Source: Salinicola sp.
Lineage (GTDB): Bacteria > Pseudomonadota > Gammaproteobacteria > Pseudomonadales > Halomonadaceae
Assembly: GCA_002695065.1 (NCBI GenBank)
Contig: NZNW01000016.1
Span: forward strand, 1-44,309
Direction of reading: 5' to 3'
DNA length: 44,309 nucleotides
The number at the start of each line of letters is the position of its first letter. The first letter of the stretch is position 1. Both the position numbers and the translations under genes were made by a program. Of the stretch, positions 34,992 through 43,726 are shown piece by piece. The notes beneath the pieces were generated by a model, which did no database searches, was not told where the DNA came from, and saw only the letters and a list, made by a program, of their open reading frames with translations.

Positions 34992-35906
34992 CTGCAGCAG
35001 ATCCAGGCGTTCCTCAAGGTCGCGGAACTGGAGAGCTTCCAGGCGGCGGCGCAGTCGCTCAATCTCTCCCAGCCCGCCCTGAGCCGGCGCATCAAGAAGC
35101 TGGAATCCATCCTGGGTACGCCGCTATTGGCGCGCACGACTCGCAGCGTGTCGCTCACCACCGTGGGGCGGGACTTCTTCCCCCAGGCCAAACGACTGGT
35201 GGATGAGTTCGACCATGCGCTGTTCAACATTCGCGCCCTGGCCGAGAACCGGATCGGCCAGATCACGCTGGCCTGCATTCCCACCGCCGCGTTCTATTTC
35301 CTGCCGGCGGTCATTCGGGAGTACAACGCCCGCTATCCCAATATCCGAATTCGCCTTCTCGACCTGAGCGCAAACGACGGACTCGGTGCCGTGCTCAGCG
35401 GCGAGGCGGAATTCGGCATCAACATGCTCAGCGGGCATCACCCCGATATCGTCTTTACCCCCCTGGTCGTCGAGCCGTTCGTGCTGGTGTGCCGGCACGA
35501 CCATCCGCTGGCGGCGCATGGCAGCGTCACCTGGAGCGAGCTCAGCACGCACAAGCTGATCGGGGTGGGAAAGATGAGCGGCAACCGGATGCTGCTGGAC
35601 CATGAACTCTCGTCGCTGACCCAGCGACCGACCTGGTTCTACGAGGTCCAGCACCTGTCGACCTCGCTCGGCATGGTCGAGGCCGGACTGGGCGTGGCGG
35701 CGGTCCCCCGCTTGTCGATGCCCGATCAGGAGCACCCGCTGCTGGTCCAGCGCCCCCTGGTCGAGCCGCTGGTGAAACGGACCCTGGGCATGGTGCGACG
35801 CCGGGACAGCGCGCTCTCCCCGGCCGCGGAACGCTTCGTCGAAACGCTGCTGAAACACTGGGACAAGAGCGGCGTCGAGGGCAGCACCGGGCCGATCAAC
35901 TTGTAA
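34980..35906 (+). CDS. LysR-family regulator of the divergent carboxylate operon
   Basis: 308 residues. The N-terminal helix-turn-helix is ELQQIQAFLKVAELESFQAAAQSLNLSQPALSRRIKKLESILGTPLLARTTRSVSLT, followed by the type-2 periplasmic-binding-like effector domain (about 90-300; QITLACIPTAAFYFLPAVIREYNARYPNIRIRLLD). It is transcribed away from the PrpF/TctC/TctA operon and most likely activates it in response to the transported acid. The start codon is the third of three tandem copies, with two mini-ORFs in front, hinting at translational control. It is convergent with another LysR gene. Confidence 0.93.
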   Translation: MNYELQQIQAFLKVAELESFQAAAQSLNLSQPALSRRIKKLESILGTPLLARTTRSVSLTTVGRDFFPQAKRLVDEFDHALFNIRALAENRIGQITLACIPTAAFYFLPAVIREYNARYPNIRIRLLDLSANDGLGAVLSGEAEFGINMLSGHHPDIVFTPLVVEPFVLVCRHDHPLAAHGSVTWSELSTHKLIGVGKMSGNRMLLDHELSSLTQRPTWFYEVQHLSTSLGMVEAGLGVAAVPRLSMPDQEHPLLVQRPLVEPLVKRTLGMVRRRDSALSPAAERFVETLLKHWDKSGVEGSTGPINL

Positions 35907-36053
35907 CGACGCAGCTCCCGTCGACCAATCGCCCATGGAGCCCTTGCGACGTGAGCAGGACAAGGTCGAAGTGATCGACCATGACCACGACGGGTCGAGC
36001 CGCGTCCACGGCCATGCCGGCCAAGGCCTGGCCGGGACGAGGTATCGAACCGA

Positions 36054-36953
36054 TCATGCGTCGATACCCAAGCCCCAGCGCTGCGGGGTCTGTTCGAAGC
36101 TCTCGATCAGCAGTTCGGTGAGGGCGCGGATCTTGCGGGAGGGATACTGGCCTGGCGGCCGGACGACGTAGGCTCCTGCCGGCGGGGGCGGATGGTCCGT
36201 CATTACCGGTACCAGCGCGCCGGCAGCCACGTGCTCATGGGTGAGGCAATCAGGCAGGTAGCCGATCCCGAGCCCGGCGACGGCCGCGGCGACCAGGGCC
36301 AGACCGTTGTCGGCCTTGAAGCTGCCCTGTGGGCGAACCGTGATGGTCTTGTCGCCATCCAGGAGTTTCCAGGTCTCGGTGCCTTGCATGAGGGCCTGAT
36401 GTTCGACGAGCTCGTCCGGCGTTGCGGGCGCGCCGTGCGCCTCGACATAGCTCGGGCTGGCGACGAGCTTCCCGGAGATCGGGCCGACACGTCTTGCGAC
36501 CAGGTCCGAGTCCTGCAGGTAGCCAACCCGTATCGCGCAATCGTAGCCCTCCGCGATCAGGTCCACGAAGCGGTCGCTGTAACTGGTATGGATGTGAAGC
36601 CGCGGGTGACGTCGCGCCATTTCCGCCAGCACGGGAGCGAAATGCGTCGGGCCGAAGGAAAGCGGAGCGGCAACACGCAAGCGGCCGCGAAGGTCGCCGG
36701 CGGGGAGGATCGTTTCCCTGGCCACATCGATCTCGGCGCAGACTCTCGCTGCATAGTCACGAAACGTGGCTCCGGCCTCGGTAAGCGCCGCGCCGCGGGT
36801 GGTTCGTGCCAGAAGCTGGATACCCAGCTCCGATTCGAGCCGCGACAGCCGCCGGCTGACGATCGACTTGGAGACACCGAGCCGGCGTGCGGCGGGTGAG
36901 ATGCCTCCCGCGTCGGCGATTTCCACGAATGTCTGCAGTTCTTCGATATCCAT
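36054..36953 (-). CDS. LysR-family regulator (next to isochorismatase gene)
   Basis: 299 residues from ATG 36953 (MDIEELQTFVEIADAGGISPAARRLGVSKSIVSRRLSRLESELG). The helix-turn-helix is at the N-terminus, and the effector domain (LRVAAPLSFGPTHFAPVLAEMARRHPRLHIHTSYSDR) is of the CrgA/DsdC-like group often encoded beside small hydrolases and pirins. It is divergent from the isochorismatase-family gene, with 151 bp between, and is its probable regulator. The upstream eight codons in the frame lack a ribosome site and are left out. Confidence 0.93.
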   Translation of the reverse strand: MDIEELQTFVEIADAGGISPAARRLGVSKSIVSRRLSRLESELGIQLLARTTRGAALTEAGATFRDYAARVCAEIDVARETILPAGDLRGRLRVAAPLSFGPTHFAPVLAEMARRHPRLHIHTSYSDRFVDLIAEGYDCAIRVGYLQDSDLVARRVGPISGKLVASPSYVEAHGAPATPDELVEHQALMQGTETWKLLDGDKTITVRPQGSFKADNGLALVAAAVAGLGIGYLPDCLTHEHVAAGALVPVMTDHPPPPAGAYVVRPPGQYPSRKIRALTELLIESFEQTPQRWGLGIDA

Positions 36954-37104
36954 TCCACGTTCCCCATTCCGCGACACAGCTCGACACGGACGATCACTAC
37001 CGAATCCGTTTCAGGCGCGGCAATGTCCATCCAGGCGGCGTCGCGAGCGGCGCAGCCTCCCGGCACGATAACGCCACCCATCATGACAGACATAGAGAAT
37101 AGCC

Positions 37105-37758
37105 ATGACCTTTCGTAACGGCCTTGAATCGCTCCTCCGTCCCGAAGACTCGGTACTCGTTCTGATCGACCATCAGCCTTACCAGCTCGCGAACGTGAAC
37201 AGTCACGAGCCGCAGATGGTGGTCAACAATGCGACGGCGCTGACCAAAGCCGCCAAAGCCTTCGGCGTCCCGACCGTTCTCACCAGCGTCATCGCGGAGC
37301 GTGGCGGTCTGCTATTCCCCCAGATCACCGATGTCTTTCCGGAACAGGAGGTGATCGACCGAACGTTCATCAATACCTGGGAGGATCAGAAGGTGGTGGA
37401 TGCAGTCAAGGCGACCGGTCGCAAGCAGCTGATCATCGCCGGGCTGTGGACCGAGATCTGCGTTGCCATGCCGGCAATTCAGGCTCTTGGCGAGGGCTGG
37501 GACGTGACGGTCGTCACCGACGCCTCGGGAGCCGTCTCGGTGGAGGCTCACGAAGTAGCCATTCAGCGCATGATCGCGGCCGGCGGCAACATGATGACCT
37601 GGCTCGCTGTTGCGGCCGAGTGGCAGCGCGACTGGGCCCGAACCGAACATGCCGCGGAGCTATCGGACATACTCAAGCATCATGCCGGTGGCAGCGGAAT
37701 CGCGTTCCTATGGGAACAGCAACTGCTCAATACGCCGGTGCCCGGCAACGCGGGCTGA
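37105..37758 (+). CDS. Isochorismatase-family cysteine hydrolase (YcaC-like)
   Basis: 217 residues. D22 in VLVLIDHQPYQ and C119 in GLWTEICVAMPAIQALGEG mark the cysteine-hydrolase active site. The usual third residue (Lys) is not obvious: the corresponding stretch reads VIDRTFINTWED, very close to Escherichia coli YcaC. The C-terminal MTWLAVAAEWQRDWAR also matches YcaC-type proteins. Substrate unknown. It is divergent from a LysR gene and followed by a broken alpha/beta hydrolase and a pirin, a combination that recurs in proteobacteria. Weak GAGAA ribosome site. Confidence 0.9.
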   Translation: MTFRNGLESLLRPEDSVLVLIDHQPYQLANVNSHEPQMVVNNATALTKAAKAFGVPTVLTSVIAERGGLLFPQITDVFPEQEVIDRTFINTWEDQKVVDAVKATGRKQLIIAGLWTEICVAMPAIQALGEGWDVTVVTDASGAVSVEAHEVAIQRMIAAGGNMMTWLAVAAEWQRDWARTEHAAELSDILKHHAGGSGIAFLWEQQLLNTPVPGNAG

Positions 37759-37860
37759 CCTGATAGGGCGCGGCGGGCCCCGGACGCGACCTGTTCGGGC
37801 CCGTCACCCGCCCCTGCGCAGTAACGATACCGAACCCACGCTGAACAAGGGACTATCCCG

Positions 37861-37943
37861 ATGGCGACGATCACGGCGCAGGATGGCATCAACCTCTTCT
37901 ACAAGGACTGGGGGGCGAAAACGGCCCAGCCCATCGTCTGGCA
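37861..37943 (+). pseudogene. Alpha/beta hydrolase, 5' remnant
   Basis: ATG at 37861 begins MATITAQDGINLFYKDWGAKTAQPIVW, the typical start of a haloperoxidase/esterase-type alpha/beta hydrolase (usually about 275 residues). After PIVW the expected oxyanion HGWP block is missing, and the frame ends at 37996-37998 after unrelated residues. The rest of the gene has been deleted or replaced. It lies between the isochorismatase gene and the pirin gene, where an intact copy would be expected. Confidence 0.7.
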
Positions 37944-38146
37944 CCTCATTGAAAATCGGCTCCAGCTTCGCCCCATGAACGCGATGGCCAGCCTGTAGCC
38001 GGCCACCAAGATAGGGATGACTGGTTCATCCCCAAAGTCGACCGCGTCTTCACGGCAACGCTGCGATCTATCCCCGCTGCGCGCCGTCGTTGATTTCGTT
38101 CCCGATCATTCGGGCGCACCAGTCGATATTCCTCGTTTGGCGCCAA
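37944..38146. other. Unassigned sequence between hydrolase remnant and pirin
   Basis: About 200 bases that belong neither to the hydrolase nor to the convergent pirin gene. A 66-codon minus frame (37946-38146) covers it but shows no family or ribosome site. It may be the far side of the deletion that truncated the hydrolase. I see no RNA gene or repeat. Confidence 0.4.
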
Positions 38147-39082
38147 TCAATCCGGCAGCGGTATATGTTCCGCCCGGTCGTCGATCGGGAGATCGAAGCG
38201 CCCGTTGCCCCAGTCTTCGGCACGCCATTCGGCCTTGGCCTCCTCGATGCGCTCGCGGGAAGAGGCGACGAAGTTCCACCAGATGTAGCGAGGGCCGCCG
38301 AGCGTGGCGCCACCCAGGATCATCAGTCGCGCACCGTGAGCACCGGCGGCGACGGTAATGCGGTCGCCGGGTCGGAAGACCATCATCTGAGGTGCCGCGT
38401 AATCCTGGCCGGCGATCGAGATCGAGCCCTCGACGATATAGATGCCTCTATCCTCGTGGTCGTCCGGTAGCGGCAGCAGGCTTCCCGCTTCGAGCGTCAC
38501 GTCAGCGTAGAAGGTCTCGGAGAACATCGTGGCGGGAGCGGTTTTGCCGTAGGCGCTACCGAGGATCAGCCGAACATGGGTACCGCCATCTTCAATGACC
38601 GGCAGCGTTGCCTTGCCGTGGTGCTCGAACGAAGGAGCGATCTCTTCGTGGCTTTCGGGGAGCGCCAGCCAGGTTTGAATCCCGAACAGGCCGTTGGCGG
38701 CATTTCGAGCAGCGCTCGTCGTGCGCTCGGAGTGGGTAACGCCGCGCCCAGCGACCATCCAGTTCAGTGCGCCGGGCTGAATCACCTGGTCGGCCCCGGT
38801 GCTGTCGCGGTGATGGAAATCCCCGCGGAAAAGATAGGTCACCGTGCCGAGACCGATGTGCGGGTGTGGGCGTACATCGATGCCTTGGCCGGTCAAAAGC
38901 TCCGCCGGCCCGGCCTGATCGAAGAAGATGAACGGCCCGACCATCTGCCGCTTGGGTGCCGGTAGTGCGCGTCGAACTTCGAAGCCGCCCAAGTCACGGG
39001 CGCGCGGAATGATCAATGTCTCGATCGCGTCGATACCCACATCGTTGGGGCAGCCGGGCTCGAATGCGGGATTCCAGCTCAT
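38147..39082 (-). CDS. Pirin family protein
   Basis: 311 residues. A two-cupin protein with the pirin signature FIFFDQAGPAELLTGQGIDVRPHPHIGLGTVTYLFRG. The metal ligands include H73 and H75 and the later LNWMVAGRGVTHSERT, with a C-terminal cupin (LLPLPDDHEDRGIYIVEGSISI). The family includes quercetin dioxygenases and redox-responsive regulators; which applies here is unknown. GAGGAG lies upstream of the ATG. It converges on the LysR/isochorismatase/hydrolase group. Confidence 0.93.
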   Translation of the reverse strand: MSWNPAFEPGCPNDVGIDAIETLIIPRARDLGGFEVRRALPAPKRQMVGPFIFFDQAGPAELLTGQGIDVRPHPHIGLGTVTYLFRGDFHHRDSTGADQVIQPGALNWMVAGRGVTHSERTTSAARNAANGLFGIQTWLALPESHEEIAPSFEHHGKATLPVIEDGGTHVRLILGSAYGKTAPATMFSETFYADVTLEAGSLLPLPDDHEDRGIYIVEGSISIAGQDYAAPQMMVFRPGDRITVAAGAHGARLMILGGATLGGPRYIWWNFVASSRERIEEAKAEWRAEDWGNGRFDLPIDDRAEHIPLPD

Positions 39083-39339
39083 GGGTCTCTCTTCTCCTCG
39101 GCAGGCGCGGCAGGTGCGAGGTCGAACCCGCTGCCATCAAGCGTCAATTTAGCGCCCAGGGACCTCTCAAGGCTAGTACTGGAGACTGCCTAACCGTGTT
39201 GCTGAAAACGGAACGCTACAGGCGCCGTGACGAGCCAGTCCCAGCCTCGGATCTGAAAAGCGCCTAGCCGTTCAACGCGCTTCGACGCACCTCGATGTTC
39301 AATGCGTCGTTACCCATGGTTAGTGCTTTCTTTGCGCTT
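39083..39339. other. Intergenic region upstream of pirin, no gene seen
   Basis: The first part is the pirin upstream region on the minus strand. No convincing promoter, repeat or RNA gene was found. A plus frame at 39295 runs into the antiporter remnant described next. Confidence 0.4.
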
Positions 39340-39470
39340 CTACCGCGAACGCGTGAGATGCTTACCGTAGGTGCGTGCTGGTTCAGGTGCTGGGGCGGCG
39401 TTGCTGATGGACGCCGTGGGTCTGTCGATGGCGATGGGTGCCTTCCTGGCTGGCGTCATGCTGTCGCCTC
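39340..39470 (+). pseudogene. Kef-type K+/H+ antiporter fragment, frameshifted
   Basis: Two short plus-strand stretches in different frames recall KefB/KefC: RTREMLTVGA (from about 39347), then, after a frame change near 39380, GAALLMDAVGLSMAMGAFLAGVMLS (about 39389-39463). In intact KefB/C these are one continuous membrane segment. The fragment stops where the opposite-strand ketopantoate-reductase gene begins, with no further homology. It is a decayed leftover, not an expressed gene. Confidence 0.65.
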
Positions 39471-40386
39471 ATCGTTCCACGTTTCCTGTCAGGTCGTTGA
39501 CGCCGAACCGCTCCGCACTCTTGACCAATAGCGTCAGGGTGCGGTTTAGGGGGGCGGCAATGTCATGCCGGACAGCGCGCGCGACGATCTCCCCGTTGAG
39601 GAAATCGATCTCCGTGGGCTTGCCGTTCATCAGGTCCTGGGCCGTCGACGAGTACTGCCCGGCCATCGACGCGGGAATGGCGCGAAGGGTCTCGAACACC
39701 CCGTCCGGCACGGCGATGCCCTCCGCCCGGGCGACGGCGATCGCCTCGCCGGCAATCTCTTCCATCAGTTGCGGTATGCCGTCCTGCTCCACCATCCTGC
39801 CGTAGGGCAGGCGGGTGACTGCCGAGAGCGGATTGATGGCGCAGTTCACCACCAGCTTGGCCCACAGAGACGCCATGGCGTCTTCGCCGACCTGGGTCTC
39901 GACGCCGGCCGCATTGAGAACCTCCGCCACCTCGTCCGCCCGCTCTCCGGACAGCTCCAGTTCCCCGCGCCCTTCGTGGCGCACTACGCCAGCCGCGCTC
40001 ATGCGGCTGGCCACGTAGACCACCACCGGCATCACCGGCCGGCCGAGAAGGGCCTCCAGCGTTCCGGCATTGGAGACACCGTTCTGCAGGCTGAGCACGA
40101 TGCAGGACGAGCCCAGATGCGGCGCCATCTCCCGCCCGGCGCGCTCGGTGTCGCCGGACTTCACGCAAACCATCGCCAGTTCGGCCCCCGCGATCGCCGC
40201 CGGGTCGCTGCTGGCCTCCACCGAGGCGACCCGTCGCTCGTCGTGCTTCTCCAAGATCAGGCCGTTGCGGGACGCCGCCTCGACGAAGGCGGCACGTCCC
40301 ACCAGCACGACCTGGTGCCCGGCCAGCGCCAGCATGGCGCCGTAGTAGCAGCCGACCGCGCCGGCCCCCATGATGGCGACTTTCAT
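39469..40386 (-). CDS. panE: Ketopantoate reductase family protein (PanE/ApbA)
   Basis: 305 residues. A Rossmann start MKVAIMGAGAVGCYYGAMLALAGHQVVLVGR binds NADPH. A conserved Lys/Asn lies in ASLWAKLVVNCAINPLSAVT (about 164-184), as in 2-dehydropantoate 2-reductase, which makes pantoate for coenzyme A. Several paralogues in proteobacteria act on other 2-keto acids, and its accessory surroundings make a non-housekeeping role plausible. Its end abuts a kef remnant. GGAGAAAG upstream of the ATG supports the start. Confidence 0.88.
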   Translation of the reverse strand: MKVAIMGAGAVGCYYGAMLALAGHQVVLVGRAAFVEAASRNGLILEKHDERRVASVEASSDPAAIAGAELAMVCVKSGDTERAGREMAPHLGSSCIVLSLQNGVSNAGTLEALLGRPVMPVVVYVASRMSAAGVVRHEGRGELELSGERADEVAEVLNAAGVETQVGEDAMASLWAKLVVNCAINPLSAVTRLPYGRMVEQDGIPQLMEEIAGEAIAVARAEGIAVPDGVFETLRAIPASMAGQYSSTAQDLMNGKPTEIDFLNGEIVARAVRHDIAAPLNRTLTLLVKSAERFGVNDLTGNVER

Positions 40387-40542
40387 GGTCTTTCTCCTTT
40401 ATGTCTCACTCCGGCTTCGCCGGGCACTGGCCAGCGGCTCGCCGGACACGCCACCTTGTCGAGCAATAAGGCTGAACGTGAGCGTCGACAGACAGGTCGC
40501 GCGGCGCCGAGTGTAGCGACGAACCGTGAATAGAGCTCCCGG

Positions 40543-41679
40543 CTATGCGTTCACCGGATCGGCGACAGGTATCTTCAGGGGCTCGAAGGTCGCCCTGTAG
40601 CTTCGCGGGCCGAGAAAGGGCATGAGACGCTGGCGGAGAAGCATAGGCAGCCGAGCGGCCTTCGCCATGCGGTCCGTCATCGTCTGGACGTGCTCGACGC
40701 GGTCCCGGCGCAGCCGCTCGTAGTCTTCACCCACACTGCTCCAGTCGCTACGCGATGCCAAAAGGCCCGAAAGCACAATGGCATCTTCCATGGCCAGGGC
40801 CGCTCCCTGAGCCCAGACCGGAGCGGTGGCATGGGCAGCATCACCAATAAGGATCGCTCCGTCCCGGCTCCACCTGGAAAGCCGAACCTCCTCGAGCGGC
40901 GAATAGTGCATTCGCGCTTCGTCCGAGAGCGCCCAATCGACCGAAGCACGTACGTGGTCCGGAAAGCTGCGTAAAACGTGTCTGAGATCAGCTAACTCAC
41001 TTCGCTGATGCTGTCCGGTCGCCGCCGCCCAGCCGTAGACTTCGCCATGATCGACCGGAATGAGAAGCGCCATCGCATCCGCGTGCGCCCATACCGTCCA
41101 GGCTTCAACACCCGGGTTGGGAGCCATGAACCGCCAGCTCGCCGATGCCAGGCGGGCTGATGCCGGAAAACCGGACTCGAACCGTAACTTCCGAACGGCG
41201 GAATGGACGCCATCGGCGCCCATCAAGACCTTGCAGCGAAACTCGGCTCCGTCGCTGGTGTGGACCGCGATATCGCCCATGCCCCCTTCGACCGCGACAA
41301 TCTTGACGCCCCGCCGCACGGTCTCGGCGGGGAGATCCGCCGCCAGCAAAGCTACCAAGTCGGAGCGCCTTACACATCGCGGCGTGTTCTCATCGCCCCA
41401 GAATCGTTTCTCGTCGACGGCAAAAAGCAGATTGTCCCTGGCCGAGCGATACTCTCGACGCTCAACTGGCCTGCCGTAGGATCGGATTGCGTCTCCAAGA
41501 CCGAGCTGTGCCAGGGCGGCGATGGCGTTACCAGGAAGGTTGATCGCAAGACCCGCGTCCCCGTCGCTCTCGCGTTGTTCGAGGACGAGCGCGCTGATGC
41601 CACGCCGGTACAATGCGCGAGCCAAGGCTAACCCGGAGATACCCGCTCCGACGATGAGGACCTCATGGTTTTCACTCAT
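40543..41679 (-). CDS. FAD-dependent monooxygenase
   Basis: 378 residues from ATG 41679, seven bases after AGGA; ATG 41697 is an alternative. It is a group A flavoprotein monooxygenase related to salicylate/4-hydroxybenzoate hydroxylases: VLIVGAGISGLALARALYRRG (dinucleotide-binding), RSDLVALLAADLP, VLMGADGVHSAVRKL (DG motif) and AILIGDAAHATAPVWAQGAALAMEDAIVL (GD motif). It hydroxylates or epoxidises an unknown, probably aromatic or polyketide-like, substrate with NAD(P)H and O2. No dedicated regulator adjoins it, and its promoter is in the long upstream gap. Confidence 0.92.
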   Translation of the reverse strand: MSENHEVLIVGAGISGLALARALYRRGISALVLEQRESDGDAGLAINLPGNAIAALAQLGLGDAIRSYGRPVERREYRSARDNLLFAVDEKRFWGDENTPRCVRRSDLVALLAADLPAETVRRGVKIVAVEGGMGDIAVHTSDGAEFRCKVLMGADGVHSAVRKLRFESGFPASARLASASWRFMAPNPGVEAWTVWAHADAMALLIPVDHGEVYGWAAATGQHQRSELADLRHVLRSFPDHVRASVDWALSDEARMHYSPLEEVRLSRWSRDGAILIGDAAHATAPVWAQGAALAMEDAIVLSGLLASRSDWSSVGEDYERLRRDRVEHVQTMTDRMAKAARLPMLLRQRLMPFLGPRSYRATFEPLKIPVADPVNA

Positions 41680-42260
41680 GTTCTTTTCCTGGGTCATGGC
41701 CTTGCGAGGCAAATGTGTCCGTTGCTTCAAGGGGCAAGCAGCGTCCGTGGGGGATGCCACAAAAGATGCGCCGGTGTCTCGGGGGGCGATAACCACTACG
41801 CCGAGTCATGGGACAGTGTTACATCTTTAGGTCGTTTGCCACACCATGAAAAGTCGGTCAGCCCCAGCAATGATGGTGCTTTTGGGGGGCTTATATCGCT
41901 ACACCTACTTGCCGCCAACCTTATTCGCTACCCTCCCTCTTCACTTTTGAAATCTGCGAACAAGTCCTGCCTCATAGAACCGTGCGTCATCCAACGCCTT
42001 GAGGATCGCCTGACTCGCCGCAGGCAATCAGGCGCCATCAGCGCTGCTGCCGAGCAGTCACTGAGCTTGGCACCTCAGCTGAGGGACTTTCTCCATGCCT
42101 GGGGTCAACGCTCGGCGACCTCCCCTGGATAACGAGAGCGCACGCCGATCCGCTCACGTCTACCGCCAGGACGAACTCGAAAGCCAGTTGGACTCAAATA
42201 TAGAGGCTGGATGAAAATTCAGTGGTAGGCCACCCACGAGGATTGCGACCTGATCGGGCA
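41680..42260. other. Long non-coding or decayed region
   Basis: About 580 bases between divergent genes. Plus frames here (41665-42132) have no family features or ribosome site. There is an inverted repeat GCCTGA/TCAGGC at 42008-42033. The segment RLEDRLTRRRQ...LRDFLHAW could be residue of a dead gene, but I cannot identify it. The monooxygenase promoter must lie near 41700-41850. Confidence 0.4.
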
Positions 42261-42294
42261 TTGACATATCGGGAAAACCCGATATTATCGACCT
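42261..42294 (+). promoter_or_regulatory. Promoter with embedded palindromic operator for arsR-like gene
   Basis: TTGACA (42261-42266), a 16-bp spacer and TATTAT (42283-42288) form a near-consensus promoter. ATATCGGGAAAACCCGATAT (42266-42285) is a perfect palindrome with 8-bp arms lying exactly between the two boxes. The ATG comes seven bases after the -10, with no ribosome site, so the transcript is probably leaderless. Binding of the encoded ArsR-type protein here would block RNA polymerase. Confidence 0.8.
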
Positions 42295-42597
42295 ATGGAA
42301 TTACTCGAAGTGTTCAAAGCGCTGTCAAACCGTACTCGCCTTGAAATTCTGAAGGGCTTGAAGGATCCGGTGAAAAGTTTCCCTCCGCAAGATGAGGGCG
42401 ACGTGCTCACGGTTGGCGTATGCGTCAGTAGCATTCAAGAAGGCGTCGGACTGTCTCAGTCGACGGTATCCGACTATCTTGCAACCCTGCAACGAGCAGG
42501 GTTGGTCGAAGCCAGACGTATTGGTCAGTGGACTTACTACAAGCGCAACGAAGCAGCCATCAAGGCGCTTGCCGAGATCATAGGAACAGAGCTGTAG
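42295..42597 (+). CDS. ArsR-family winged-helix repressor
   Basis: 100 residues ([22 protein letters not shown]). The winged-helix core has recognition helix [34 protein letters not shown]. The stretch [20 protein letters not shown] contains a single Cys (about residue 43) in the segment before the recognition helix, as in a subgroup of ArsR proteins that may sense electrophiles rather than metals. It probably represses itself, the following quinone oxidoreductase and the ABM protein. Lower GC than the left half of the window, consistent with transfer. Confidence 0.92.
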   Translation: MELLEVFKALSNRTRLEILKGLKDPVKSFPPQDEGDVLTVGVCVSSIQEGVGLSQSTVSDYLATLQRAGLVEARRIGQWTYYKRNEAAIKALAEIIGTEL

Positions 42598-42685
42598 TTT
42601 ATATTCCGTTCTATCGGATATTCCGTGTGATCGAAATGAGGCTCAGTAATGATCCAAGGCTCGCGGATCGACTTTTCGCTTCTTC

Positions 42686-42705
42686 ACATCGACAATTCCC
42701 GATAT
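42686..42705. promoter_or_regulatory. Candidate second operator upstream of the oxidoreductase
   Basis: ACATCGAC-AATT-CCCGATAT matches the palindrome at 42266-42285 fully in the right arm (CCCGATAT) and in most of the left arm. It lies 27 bases before the oxidoreductase ATG. It suggests that the ArsR-type protein also controls this gene directly. Confidence 0.45.
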
Positions 42706-42731
42706 CCCTTTTTACAGAAATGAGGTTCGCG

Positions 42732-43691
42732 ATGAAAGCTATGATACTCAAGTCCTTCGGAGGCCCGGAATCGTTCGAGCTCAGCGACGTTCCCAAGCCA
42801 GTGCCCGGCTCTGGACAAGTCTTGGTCCAGGTACATGCCACCTCCATCAACCCTTTGGACTATCAGGTCCGGCGCGGCGATTATCCTGACCTGGTGCCGC
42901 TTCCGACGATTACCGGTCATGACGTATCTGGCGTTATCGAAGACGTCGGGGCAGGTGTGACGACCTTCGCTCCCGGTGACGAAGTCTGGTACACCCCGCA
43001 AATATTTGACGGCCAGGGAAGTTATGCCGAGTACCACGTGGCGGAGCAAAGCATTGTCGGGAAGAAGCCTGCTTCGCTGAGCCATCTCGAGGCAGCAAGT
43101 CTAAGCCTGGTCGGCGGAACGGTGTGGGAAGCTTTGACCGTGCGAGCCGAGCTAAAGGTGGGCGAAAGCATTCTGGTACACGGGGGCGCGGGAGGCGTGG
43201 GTCATGTGGCGATCCAGTTGGCAAAGGCCATTGGAGCGCGAGTTTTCACGACCGTGCGTGAAGCGAATTTTGAATTCGCACAAAGCATGGGTGCCGATGT
43301 CATCATCGATTATCAAAAGGAGGATTATGTCGAGATCATCAATCGGGAAACGGATGGGCACGGAGTCGATGTAGTATTTGACACCATCGGCGGCGACACA
43401 TTATCCCGTAGCCCCGATGCCCTGGCGCAACTCGGACGAGTCGTCTCCATAGTGGACATAGTCCAGCCACAAAATCTCATTGAGGCCTGGGGTAAAAACG
43501 CGAGTTATCACTTCGTTTTTACCAGACAGAATCGCGGCAAGCTGGATGAGCTAAGTGCATTGATAGCGCGCGGCCAGCTGCGCCCGCATGTTGGCGCAGT
43601 CTATCCATTGGCCGACCTTCCGCTCGCCCACGCGCGGCTGGAGAGCCCTAACAACGGCCTTCAAGGAAAAATCGCGATTGCCGTCGTCTAA
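42732..43691 (+). CDS. NADP-dependent quinone oxidoreductase (zinc-free MDR superfamily)
   Basis: 319 residues from ATG 42732 with TGAGG upstream. The open frame extends 68 codons 5' into arsR sequence, which is not used. The GroES-like N-terminal domain ([53 protein letters not shown]) and the Rossmann domain with [26 protein letters not shown] identify a quinone reductase/crotonase-type MDR enzyme. The catalytic zinc ligands of alcohol dehydrogenases are absent. It likely reduces quinones or reactive enones with NADPH. It stands between the ArsR-type repressor and an ABM-domain protein. Confidence 0.92.
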   Translation: MKAMILKSFGGPESFELSDVPKPVPGSGQVLVQVHATSINPLDYQVRRGDYPDLVPLPTITGHDVSGVIEDVGAGVTTFAPGDEVWYTPQIFDGQGSYAEYHVAEQSIVGKKPASLSHLEAASLSLVGGTVWEALTVRAELKVGESILVHGGAGGVGHVAIQLAKAIGARVFTTVREANFEFAQSMGADVIIDYQKEDYVEIINRETDGHGVDVVFDTIGGDTLSRSPDALAQLGRVVSIVDIVQPQNLIEAWGKNASYHFVFTRQNRGKLDELSALIARGQLRPHVGAVYPLADLPLAHARLESPNNGLQGKIAIAVV

Positions 43692-43726
43692 TCTCGCAAG
43701 CACTGAGCTCACTTCAGGGGAATCCC

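Noticed and set aside
37946..38146. 66-codon minus frame downstream of pirin
   Set aside because: No ribosome site or recognisable residues; treated as unassigned sequence.
41665..42132. 155-codon plus frame upstream of the ArsR-like gene
   Set aside because: Begins inside the monooxygenase gene on the other strand and has no coding features; at most a decayed remnant.
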